DNA of 64,000 nt from Lateolabrax maculatus (Eukaryota; Chordata; Actinopteri; Acropomatiformes; Lateolabracidae). The DNA lies in NCBI GenBank assembly GCA_031216445.1, contig CM062208.1:3694501-3758500 (forward strand), read 5' to 3'. Of the stretch, positions 51,186 through 58,075 are shown piece by piece (within the stretch, counting starts at the first letter, position 1; each line of letters starts with the position of its first letter). The position numbers were made by a program, and so were the translations under genes. Below the pieces are notes generated by a model. It searched no databases. It was not told where the DNA came from and worked only from the letters and a program-made list of their open reading frames with translations.

Positions 51186-52012
51186 GCACAGCGGCTGACT
51201 GAATTGCAGGAAAACAGATTGCTCAATCCAACATCTGATTCTCCAAAGAGACAAAGAGAGAAACTGTCCTCTTCTCTCCGGGACTCCCACTTTCGGTCTA
51301 ACTCTCTCTCTCTCCCCGTCTGTCTGACACATAACTTCCTGTTTCACAATTCATTTTCAATTCAAATACGTTTCCAGCGGTGCAATAGCGAATAATAAAA
51401 AAAATCTAAAAAGACCAACAGGAATTTCTCTGTGTACATCTGTTTCTTAGTTTTCCTTCCCCTCCTTCATTCAGTCATATAAACTTCCCAACAAGTAAAG
51501 CATGCAACACGCACACACAGCGCAAACACATGCCAACACACTAAGTGTCACACACACGCACATTCATTAACACCTGCCGTCACACACTCAAACACTCTGA
51601 GCGCCTCTACGTCTCGTCCCACCTGTGCCTTTGTAACAGCAGCAGCAGCAGCGGGCGAGGATCCATCCACAGCAACGCCGGCCTCGCTTCATCCTCGCTC
51701 ACACACTCATCCTCGGCTCGCTCACACACACACACACACACACCTCTCCCTGCACTCACAGACACACCTTTCCCTCTCACTCGCTCGCTCTGACTCAGTC
51801 ACTAAACCGGCCAGCCCACTTATGAACTAGACGGAGTGGGAGAGTGTGAGTACGCCAAGAGCTTCCACACTGCTGAGATTCACCAGAGAGAGAGAGAGAA
51901 AGAGAGAGAGAGAAGGAGAGAGAGAGAGAGGGAGAGGGAGAGAGAGAGACAGCCAGACAGAGAGACAGACAGAGAGAGAGAGAGAGAGAGACAGACAGAG
52001 AGAGAGACAGAC

Positions 52013-52061
<49 letters not shown>

Positions 52062-52279
52062 GAGCCTACACACACTCACATACTTGTCTTTTCTTTCTCA
52101 GACTTAGTTGTTGAGTTTCTCTCCCTCTCTCCCTCCCTCCCTCCCTCCCTCCCTCCTGAACACACTTCAGTTCACTGGAACAGAAGCCAGTGTTAATTAT
52201 TGTGGAGGGCTGCTTTTCCCATTGTGGAGAGCAGGGACTCCGGTTCCAACACTGTGTGTGGTTCTGTGTGTGTGTGTGG

Positions 52280-52336
<57 letters not shown>

Positions 52337-52566
52337 AGAGAGAGAAGTGACTGTGAGGGAATGTGTGTCTCTTTCAAAGCCCTTTTCAGAGAAAGGACTT
52401 CTGTAACTTTGAGGACTAAATCTATCTGCTGAAGTAATGGCTTTCTGGCATTTGGCAGCAAAGGTTCCTGTTACATAAATGTGCTGTGACAGCTCTGTTC
52501 AAATATGGCAGGACCATTAACGATAAATACTCACACAACACTGCTGGACAACAGCGGTGAGTTCGA

Positions 52567-52621
<55 letters not shown>

Positions 52622-53475
52622 ATAATGATCATTATCATCATTAATTGTTGTGTTGTTTCATAAATGGATTTTAAACTTATTTGGTAATTGAAATACTATT
52701 TTAAAACTTTAAAACTTTTTTGGGGCGGATATAATCAATATTTTTATATTAACAAAGGATCGCATGACTGTTTGAATGTGAATGTGAACTCTTTTTAGTG
52801 ACTTCCAGCTAATTGTTTTGGTCCACAACTGTATAATTTTGGTTCACTGTCACTGCTCTCAAAGCGGAGACTGAAACAGAGCTGAAACAAAGTGACTATC
52901 AGCCACACAGAAACAGAAACAAGAGTCCAAATGAATGTTAATGCTCGGTGTCTGCTGGATGCATTAATAGGCAACTGTCTGCTAACAGGTTCACAATGGG
53001 TCACAAGCCTGCGTCTCTAACTTCGAAGCCACCACTCTCCATGGATCAACAGAGAACCATGAGTGTGATGGACACACTCGCCCTTGCTTTTTCAATAGTC
53101 TAACCAACCCAGATCCCTAAATACATCTTCTCATCAATCACATTCATTATTATAGACAATCCTGCCTATCCCGCCCACAGCCCCAAAGCATAGTTGTAAA
53201 CTTTGGAAAATGTTGTAGTTTATTAAAAGGTTTATCATTTTCCTTCTGCTGAAGAGGAGATAAACATTTAATACATCTCTCTCTGTATTTAACCTTGTGT
53301 TGCTGAACCCTTTACATTATTGTCACAGCATTAAATTCTCATATTAAGTATTATTCAAGAGCAACGTTTATGTCTGTATCTCATGTTTAAATATAACATA
53401 TCTCACCATGCTAGACTTGGACTTGACCGGCTCGCCTCACAAAACAAATTACATTTGAAGGGGCTGTAAATGTCC

Positions 53476-53541
<66 letters not shown>

Positions 53542-54051
53542 CGTGCGTGCCTTGGTGATCACTGCAGCAGCAGGTAAGACAACACACATGCACTTAGCCT
53601 AGATAAAGTGCTTGCGGCAGCTCTGTTTCCCTGCAGTGTCCCATTTTATACACAGTGAAGCTCCACCGATGTTTCACAGCAAGACATACAGAAAATAATG
53701 CCTACACACTACTACAGCAGCAGTTCAGTCTTACACAGTGCCTACTAATAATTCCTAATGATTAATAATTATTTAATCTAATAACAAAAGGACAAACTAG
53801 GTTAATATAAAAGAGAAGCATGAAGGGGAGGACCAAAACGACTTCAGTATAACTCTCACTGCTATAAACTATTACGATTACAACGATTAAAGTCCAGATA
53901 AATGAGTTGCGGCTCTTCGTTCCATCAGTTTATGAGACTTCAAAACGCCATCGTGACTGATTTTCAGTTCCATTAATTTTAGAGCTTCAGTGTCTTCACA
54001 GTCTTTCAGAGAGGACAAGGAGACCTACTTTACAGAGCAGTCACAAGACCC

Positions 54052-54092
<41 letters not shown>

Positions 54093-55588
54093 CAGACGGG
54101 GAAAAGGCCGGAGTTTGAAAGAACTCAGCAGTTTATCTCCAGTCCACTTAATTAGCAGTGACTCTTTAGGGTTAATTAACAGTTTGACTCATTCATTAAC
54201 AAATAGAGGACGGTTAATTAAATATCCATCAGCCTTCAGTCACTTCACTGTTGAGTAACCAGACGTGGGTTCTGCCTAATTCTGCATTTACATCATCAAA
54301 CAGTTATGGTTTAGGCCACAAAAAAAAAAACACTGTGGCATTCACATGTTATTGGGGAGTAAGGCTGACAATAGGTGGTTAGTTCTTCTTGTTTAGCAAA
54401 GTACTACTTTTCTATTTGCTTGACACAATGAAGTGGGTCTTCGTGTGACATGTTTGCTCTGTCATGTCAGCTCTGCATGTCTTGCTACTGACGAGCAGCT
54501 GAATGTACGCTGCACAGCAGAATGTTGAACTGGTTAACGCGAGCTACTGCTGGGATAACCAGGTCAGGCACCTGAGCTTCTGGGAAAGAGAAAAGTCCCG
54601 ATTTGTAAGGATGTTTGCAAAAATGTAAATGAAACGGGATGGTTTGACAAATAATGCAAGAACTGACTGGATTTGTGGGTTTTGCAATGTTTGATTTCTC
54701 TGATACCACCTGAAACTTTTAGTGATACAGTATTTCTGCATGTGAAGCCTTTTCTCTCGTCTCTGCTCTACTCCAGCAACTCTGCAGCTTCTGCAGCTCC
54801 CACTCCATGCTCAAAATAAATAATCATACATTTCTAAGCTATTCTCTCAACTGGTTCACATGATATATGTGAAGTTAATGTAAAAAGGAGACTGCACCTT
54901 TCAGATATTAATGTTTTTTTTCAGCTATGTTTTTGCTCTTTTGTTCACGGTTTTAAACCATTTAAAAAATATATATTTACAAGCTGTTAATGAGGGCATT
55001 TAAGTGTTTAATTGGCTCAAACACCTTACTTTTCAGTACGCTATAATCCTACAGCCATCGTTTAATTGTTACAAGGATAGTGTACATGTAAAATCATAAC
55101 AGTGAGCATTGAGTGACACACTGATATTGTGCTCATAGTTCTGCAGCAACATGTGCAGCCAGAGGCCAAGTTGAACTGCTTTGTGTCCCCAAAATGTTTG
55201 GAGAAACTTTCTGGTGGGTAACTCTAAAGTAAGTAAGTAAGGAATTACTGTTTACTGTGACTAAAGTGTCGGTAATGGTTTCATTATCCTTTCCTTGTGG
55301 CACAGGCCCTTTGAATCAACCATTATTGATAAGCTGGGCAAGTCACGCAACATGACACCAAACGCAACAACACTGCTGGCAAACATCAGGGACTCCTATT
55401 TCCTAAATATCTTCAGTATGTGTGTGTGTGTGTATGTGCGCGTGTATGTATTTCCATGTGTAGCGGCTGCCTTTGTCTGATTTGCATCTTTCTATGGTAA
55501 CACAAAACATCCTTTTCATCTGCGAGAGCGGAAAACACACCGTGGCTGCAGCAGGCAAATCAGCTGATCTCCCACTGTGTGAGTGTGT

Positions 55589-55627
<39 letters not shown>

Positions 55628-56177
55628 TACAGTGGAGAGCATGACTCTGGATGCTACATAAATAACCAATAATATCCAGCTTCTACTTCCTCTCCGCTGT
55701 AAAACTCCTGTGATGCACTGAGATAAAGCTCATCCACAGCGCAGTGTTTCCTGTTTCTGATCCGAAGACGACATCAGCACTGTGTGTGTCAAGCATCGAA
55801 GACAGTCAGAGGTCAAATGCGCAGGGTGGAGGCTTTTAAGAAGCTCCACGGCGCCCTCTGCAGGAGAGATCAGGAACACCTTGATCTATGTTTGTGAGTG
55901 AGTGAGTGAGTGAGTGTGTGTGTGGGGGGGTGTATGTGTGTGTGTGTGTGTGTGACCTCAGAAGCTGTGAAACGGTAACCCCAGCAACCGTCCTGTCTGC
56001 CATGTTCTGGTCCTGTGTACAGTGGTAACCATGGTAACCACGGAGAATGAGACTGTGTCTCCAGGGAATTTATTGACTTGTTGTGACCAGCGGGCATTTC
56101 ATGCCACAATGGTCCTGGTTTAAAATCAAACTCAGACTATAGTCAACAAAAAAATACCCAGAATCAAACTGTCAAAG

Positions 56178-56223
<46 letters not shown>

Positions 56224-58075
56224 ACACACACACACACCCACACACACACACACACACACCATTAAACCTGACAGTTAGGGCTCTCTTAAGTTTTTCAAGG
56301 CACTAGATTCAACAAAGCCACAACATTTCATTTTGCAGTAACATTTCTTTAAAAGAAACATCCTAGCTAGATTTTCCAGATGGTGCAATGGAGAAAACCA
56401 CATGCTCAGACGCCAAAAGTGTCTCAGACAGACAGATATTATCCATTAAATCTGATAGATGTATTTAAAGATGATCCACTTTATATTTCCTCCTCAATTA
56501 ATAATGCATACATACATGATGATCATTTACCAACATTTATTTTTAGGAGCCCTGTACAGTAGATACAGAGCAGGACAGACTGTAATACCACATCTCACCA
56601 ATAGGGGACAATATAGACCTAACTAAAGGAAGTCAATGTTCTCTACTTGTGTCTGATTAAAGATAAAGGCATAATGAAAATGAAAAACATTGAAGGCATT
56701 ATTTTATTTGAGTGATTGACAAATTTTTGTATTTTCAAAACTCTTTGAAAAAAGTGTTTCCTGCCAGTTGAACTCTAGGAAACACATCACAGCTGGACTC
56801 TGACGGGCTTCCCTAACTACATAATGATTGAAAACCATCCAATCAGGTCACTTTGTAGCATTTGGAGCGGAAAGCCTCCACACTTTGAATTAGAGCAGCA
56901 GTGTGTCACTTCTGACTTCCACTGGGTTTACAAAGTTATGCAGAAAACAAGCTGTGTAGTTCACACAGGTCTCTTTTCTTTTTGTGCATATCATTTACAA
57001 CATCTTAATTCACCACAGAGTGTACTCCGTTTCTGCTGTGGGAGCAAAGCAGAGCCAATGACATGGCATCGAAAAATAGATGTCATGGCTGGACTGGTCT
57101 CTAACTTAAGTGCATGTATCTACAATGCACCATGAAGAACATGCTGATCCTACAATAAGTACTATTTAAGTATAATGTGTATTTTTTTCTATTTAATTTA
57201 TATGTTCTATATTTTACCATTCCAGTTTTTATGGCTTCTTGTAGATAACTTTTTAAACTCCACTTTTACAGCAGGGCAATGACAGGGTTATCATTATTAC
57301 TCAGACAAAGCAGCAGGTCAGTGTACAGAGTTCATTTGAACTTTGAACCTACCTTTCCCTGAGCCGAAGAAGCAGTCCATCTCCACGCTGGAGCGCGAGT
57401 GGGACACGCAGAGTGTGGAGCTGGGAACCAGTCCCTCCTGTGGCGGGCTGCGGTCGGTGGTTCGGACCAGGCACCAACCGGGCCGCTCGCTCGGCCGCTC
57501 CAGCAGCTCCACTGTCTGGCCTGGAGAGAAGAGCAGACGGCTGTTTTACAGGGTGGCATCTTTTTTCCAGATAAAGATGTCATGTAGTGTAGTTTCAAAG
57601 GGGAATCATTTTTTTGCAATTTTAAATACTTTTAAAATACACTAATTTACTTGCCACCCACCTGACTAAACGTAAAACGCATAAATCCAAACTAAACTGA
57701 CCCACTATATTTAAATTTAGCAGTTTCAGATTTGCTAACTAACAAATTGTTATCAAAGTTTATTTGAAAAGGTTGGCTAGGGCATGGCACACTAATGCTT
57801 ATCTATGGCATTATCTGGGTTCTTTTTTGGCTATTATTCACGCCATTTACTTTTGTATTCAACTCCATGTTACTATGCAAATGCACAATGTTTTAGTTAT
57901 TTGTTCTTTGTTTGTGGGGGTCTCCTCCTTGGTTAATGTATAACGAGAAAAAGACAAACCATAAACATTTGGACACACACAAAAAGTTTCTCTCACCGGT
58001 GCTGACCGACATCTCCGTGCTGCATCCTGCTGTGAAGTCCTGAAGGACGACCGTCAGTTCACAACCACCAGAGAG
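22578..58075 (-). CDS. kalrn: kalirin (Rho GEF with kinase domain), 3' half, 30 exons
   Basis: Kalirin is a large neuronal Rho-family exchange factor. Its second DH-PH pair is the RhoA-directed GEF2 module, and the long isoform ends in a serine/threonine kinase domain. The 30 exons seen here encode SH3-1, linker, DH2, PH2, linker, SH3-2, acidic linker, Ig, FN3 and kinase. Phases chain exactly from 58075 to the stop at 22578 (4122 bp, 1373 residues). Blocks such as ESVANLQPQPSL, KWLTSPVRRL, LNELIQTEKDYVKDL, FGNIHQIYDWH, ALKENEICVSQGE and DYLVAHDELMEEKVAF match human KALRN as I recall it. An FN3 domain lies between Ig and kinase; TRIO lacks it, so this is kalirin. The Sec14, spectrin and DH1-PH1 part should lie beyond the right edge. 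Which teleost kalrn duplicate this is cannot be told from the window. Confidence 0.93.
23553..23586. repeat. (CA)n at a kalrn kinase-exon acceptor
   Basis: In transcript sense this is (TG)n running into GTGTCAG, the acceptor of the exon at 23551. Confidence 0.95.
24929..24979. repeat. (TG)n next to the FN3 exon donor
   Basis: A 50-bp TG run beginning 14 bp downstream (transcript sense) of the FN3 exon end at 24993. Confidence 0.95.
24993..25393 (-). CDS. kalrn: kalrn fibronectin type III domain exons
   Basis: Exon 25393-25262 encodes IPAAPGRPVAQEASSTAVMV, HWPPPASSAHCAVSSYTVEY and RQE. Exon 25154-24993 encodes DSLLWQQVASSREECVQIDT, LIPGGHYQFRVRASNRWGVG and PPSEPSNMITLPSS. The B-strand tryptophan (VHW), the C-strand SYTVEYR, and the F/G region Y-x-F-R-V-x-A-x-N-x-W-G are all classic FN3 landmarks. 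The domain separates kalirin from TRIO. The 25262 donor runs straight into (GT)n, and a 50-bp (TG)n tract lies just downstream of the 24993 exon. Confidence 0.92.
25602..26102 (-). CDS. kalrn: kalrn Ig-like domain exons
   Basis: Exon 26102-25940 encodes VAPEFLVPLSDVVCAFGETV, VLCCKVCGRPKPSVTLKGPD and QNPVTSNSRFTIDI. Exon 25723-25602 encodes DTGDILLKICNLMPQDTGIY, then TCVAVNDHGSASSSASIKVQ. This is an I-set Ig fold with both disulfide cysteines (VLCCKV and GIYTCVA) and the D-x-G-x-Y-x-C signature. The position that is tryptophan in the human domain (TITWKGPD) is leucine here (SVTLKGPD, codon CTG), the one clear departure at a core residue. The microexon before it and FN3 after it give the same order as human kalirin. 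Confidence 0.9.
26776..29807 (-). CDS. kalrn: kalrn basic/acidic linker exons between SH3-2 and Ig
   Basis: Exon 29807-29645 (163 bp) encodes KKSLSWNTLRARKRAEAKDV, then ENGLLRKPKETTPPPTL and a Pro/Ala/Lys tail; the human segment reads KKSCSWHTLRMRKRA. Exon 27114-27052 (63 bp) encodes EIHTSDESDCDDDLDPKTGM plus E, resembling the human ESECDDLDPNTSME. Exon 26803-26776 is a 28-bp microexon, LLNPNFIQE, nearly the same as human ILNPNFIQE. All three keep phase with their neighbours. The acidic SDESDCDDD block resembles a casein-kinase-2-type target (inference). The 27052-29645 interval is AT-rich and carries no other recognised coding sequence. Confidence 0.85.
28989..29323. mobile_element. MITE with AAGGGATAGTTCAGATTTTT termini
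   Basis: 335-bp element whose ends are near-perfect inverted repeats (AAGGGATAGTTCAGATTTTT and AAAAATCTGAACTATCCCTT). The left flank reads TTAA and the right TCAA, compatible with a decayed TTAA target duplication of piggyBac type. It is non-coding and lies in a kalrn intron. Confidence 0.8.
29808..33650 (-). other. kalrn: kalrn intron between SH3-2 and the basic linker
   Basis: 3.8 kb, AT-rich, with an (AAT)n patch near 30094-30110, poly-T runs near 32631-32654 and a GA-rich patch near 31440-31465. No exon was recognised on either strand. Phase 2 at 33651 is completed correctly by the G at 29807, so no intermediate exon is required. Confidence 0.6.
33651..35368 (-). CDS. kalrn: kalrn post-PH linker and SH3-2 exons
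   Basis: Exon 35368-35151 (218 bp) encodes ALQSPIEYQRERSGAGSSSS, a Ser/Arg-rich stretch, then MKVSTSNGGTTCFDSR. The matching human segment has SPIEYQRKERS and LKISTSNG. Exon 33934-33651 (284 bp) encodes DREGGCNGVSSTMLVSQDYS, ALKENEICVSQGETVQILAT, NQQNMYLVYRPANSQSPAAE, GWVPGHVLGPPTKS and a Ser/Ala-rich tail ending DANNIK. This is the second SH3 domain, close to human KALRN (NQQNMCLVY). As in the human protein, the first tryptophan of the usual SH3 WW pair is replaced (MY here). The 35368 acceptor follows a (TG)n tract. Confidence 0.9.
35378..35420. repeat. (CA)n at the kalrn post-PH linker acceptor
   Basis: In transcript sense this is (TG)n followed by TGATTGTAG, the acceptor of the exon at 35368. 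Confidence 0.95.
35994..36884 (-). CDS. kalrn: kalrn second PH domain exons
   Basis: Exon 36884-36699 (62 codons) encodes GKLTCQGKLLQQETFFVTEQ, RSKERRVFLFEQIVIFSELL and STPGYQFKKSIK. Exon 36165-35994 encodes VSFLGLAESADNDPCKFVLL, then SERFTLQAANVDIKQIWVRH and IQEVLDAQSNFLS. Strand-like segments are followed by the C-terminal amphipathic helix with the invariant PH tryptophan (IWVRH). RRVFLFEQIVIFSELLRKG and DNDPCKF are near-identical to human kalirin. The PH domain sits directly after DH2, as in all Dbl-family GEFs. Confidence 0.92.
37052..38730 (-). CDS. kalrn: kalrn second Dbl-homology (GEF2) domain exons
   Basis: Eight exons: 38730-38612, 38487-38421, 38323-38220, 38086-38017, 37913-37827, 37609-37517, 37411-37361 and 37129-37052. 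The first supplies a proline-rich lead-in ending ELEQRAKAMRGRM. Conserved region 1 of the DH fold is FVLNELIQTEKDYVKDLGLV; the middle contains GKDKIVFGNIHQIYDWH and ERRLHMYVVYCQNKPKSEF; conserved region 3, the nucleotide-exchange helix, is SDFLIKPIQRITKYQLLLK; the C-terminal helix ends LCNDMMNLGRLQGYE. All catalytic helices are present and uninterrupted. By family knowledge this module activates RhoA-type GTPases. The exons are packed into 1.7 kb, with introns of 90-230 bp. Confidence 0.93.
40029..42856 (-). CDS. kalrn: kalrn linker exons between SH3-1 and DH2
   Basis: Four exons. 42856-42650 encodes ENYPVSGSDGKTESVANLQP, then SSSPGPKRSGNTLRKWLTSP and VRRLSHGSSVKKLPNN. 42237-42152 encodes GTGREESRKSIDLGQPDLAL and DDIIDE. 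40742-40596 encodes RVLSKDGNLLSKTSSGMQSG, an acidic EEEQDEE run and the proline block HTPLPPPMEI. 40124-40029 encodes SSSLLTSLQSSSEVPSAAEL and VSAIEKLVKTKM. The order and the blocks KWLTSPVRRL, TPLPPPM and AIEKLVK match the human kalirin linker. It is low-complexity, Ser/Lys/Pro-rich and probably disordered. This is the first segment shared by the long and short isoforms. Confidence 0.88.
43999..44038. repeat. (TG)n microsatellite
   Basis: Pure TG run in the large kalrn intron. Confidence 0.95.
47150..47400. repeat. SINE-like fragment
   Basis: Contains GGGAATCAAACCTCCAGCTG with a GTTCAGTGTCTTGTCCAAAG and GACACAGGAGG block, strings typical of tails and bodies of dispersed teleost short repeats. 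Boundaries are unclear. Confidence 0.4.
47504..47540. repeat. (CA)n microsatellite
   Basis: Pure CA run in the large kalrn intron. Confidence 0.95.
49041..49214. repeat. Two (TG)n tracts
   Basis: TG-rich runs at 49041-49084 and 49170-49214, separated by unique sequence. Confidence 0.93.
50012..50475. mobile_element. Transposon-like repeat block with decayed frame
   Basis: Distinct, more GC-rich block inside AT-rich intron, beginning near CCCTAACCCTAACCC and ending AAGTCGAGCCAAGCCGAGCC, then TGTACCATGCAGTAGAAAAG. This end resembles a dispersed repeat common in fish genomes, as far as I recall. The 171-codon minus-strand frame across it matches no family I know and is probably a chance opening. 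Confidence 0.5.
51134..51182. repeat. (CA)n microsatellite
   Basis: Pure CA run about 450 bp downstream (transcript sense) of the alternative kalrn first exon. Confidence 0.95.
51623..51692 (-). CDS. kalrn: kalrn alternative first coding exon, Duet/GEF2-type, cysteine-rich
   Basis: An ATG at 51692 opens 23 codons reading MKRGRRCCGWILARCC, then CCCYKGT, and one extra base before a gtgggacg donor at 51622. The phase-1 end matches the phase-1 start of the next kalrn exon (42856), giving KGT-ENYPVSGSDGKTESV. Human Duet (the short kalirin isoform starting after SH3-1) begins MKGGDRAY and carries GWLFAKCCCCFPC before the same downstream exon. The shared MK start, GW-L-A segment and run of cysteines in the same gene position make homology likely. 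The seven cysteines are candidate palmitoylation sites for membrane anchoring (inference). Joined to the later exons it predicts 1314 residues, against 1289 in human Duet. It is too short to appear as a conventional ORF. Confidence 0.78.
51693..52160 (-). promoter_or_regulatory. kalrn: Putative internal promoter/5' UTR of the short kalrn isoform
   Basis: This lies immediately upstream (minus sense) of the alternative ATG. It contains a perfect AP-1/TRE core TGACTCA at 51791-51797 inside the palindrome TGACTCAGTCA, a (CA/TG)n tract near 51721-51744, a roughly 170-bp GA/CT tract at about 51886-52058, and a CCCT/GGGA tract at 52118-52156. No TATA box at a convincing distance was recognised. Promoter function is inferred only from its position. 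Confidence 0.35.
51886..52058. repeat. (GA)n tract with GACA interruptions
   Basis: A run of GAGA units with AGACAGACAG variants, about 170 bp, lying 5' of the alternative kalrn first exon on the transcript strand. Confidence 0.95.
52265..52335. repeat. (TG)n microsatellite
   Basis: A 70-bp TG run upstream of the alternative first exon. Confidence 0.95.
52569..52621. repeat. (ATT)n trinucleotide repeat with inverted flank
   Basis: About 17 ATT units, followed at once by ATAATAATGATCATTATCATCATTAAT, which is partly complementary to the repeat and contains the palindrome AATGATCATT. Confidence 0.95.
53480..53541. repeat. (TG)n microsatellite
   Basis: TG run with a single TT interruption, in the kalrn intron. 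Confidence 0.95.
54056..54091. repeat. (CA)n microsatellite
   Basis: Pure CA run in the kalrn intron. Confidence 0.95.
56179..56260. repeat. (CA)n with CCCA interruptions
   Basis: About 80 bp of CA repeat broken by CCCACA variants, in the kalrn intron. Confidence 0.95.
57353..58075 (-). CDS. kalrn: kalrn SH3-1 exons
   Basis: Exon 58075-57997 (79 bp, phase 0 in, phase 1 out) encodes LSGGCELTVVLQDFTAGCST to MSVSTG. Exon 57520-57353 (168 bp, phase 1 in and out) continues QTVELLERPSERPGWCLVRT, TDRSPPQEGLVPSSTLCVSH and RSSVEMDCFFGSGK. Together they form the first SH3 domain, placed before the GEF2 module as in KALRN and TRIO. The conserved tryptophan (PGWCLV) and the EGLVPSS proline/turn region are intact. 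The exon upstream of 58075 must end in phase 0; I did not find it in 58.1-64 kb. Confidence 0.87.

Larger units (their letters stand above)
42857..51622 (-). other. kalrn: kalrn intron 3' of the alternative first exon
   Basis: 8.8 kb with no recognised exon. It holds (TG)n or (CA)n tracts at 43999-44038, 46861-46888, 47504-47540, 49041-49084, 49170-49214 and 51134-51182, a SINE-like fragment near 47150-47400 and a transposon-like block at 50012-50475. Long introns after an alternative first exon often hold enhancers, but nothing here identifies one. Confidence 0.55.
52161..57352 (-). other. kalrn: kalrn intron between SH3-1 and the alternative first exon
   Basis: 5.2 kb without recognised coding sequence. 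It contains the microsatellites at 52265-52335, 52569-52621, 53480-53541, 54056-54091 and 56179-56260. In the long isoform it would be one intron with 42857-52160, about 14.5 kb in total, with matching phase 1 on both sides. Confidence 0.55.

Noticed and set aside
51836..52196. Arg/Glu/Gln-rich frames over the GA tract
   Set aside because: They are translations of a simple (GA)n repeat.
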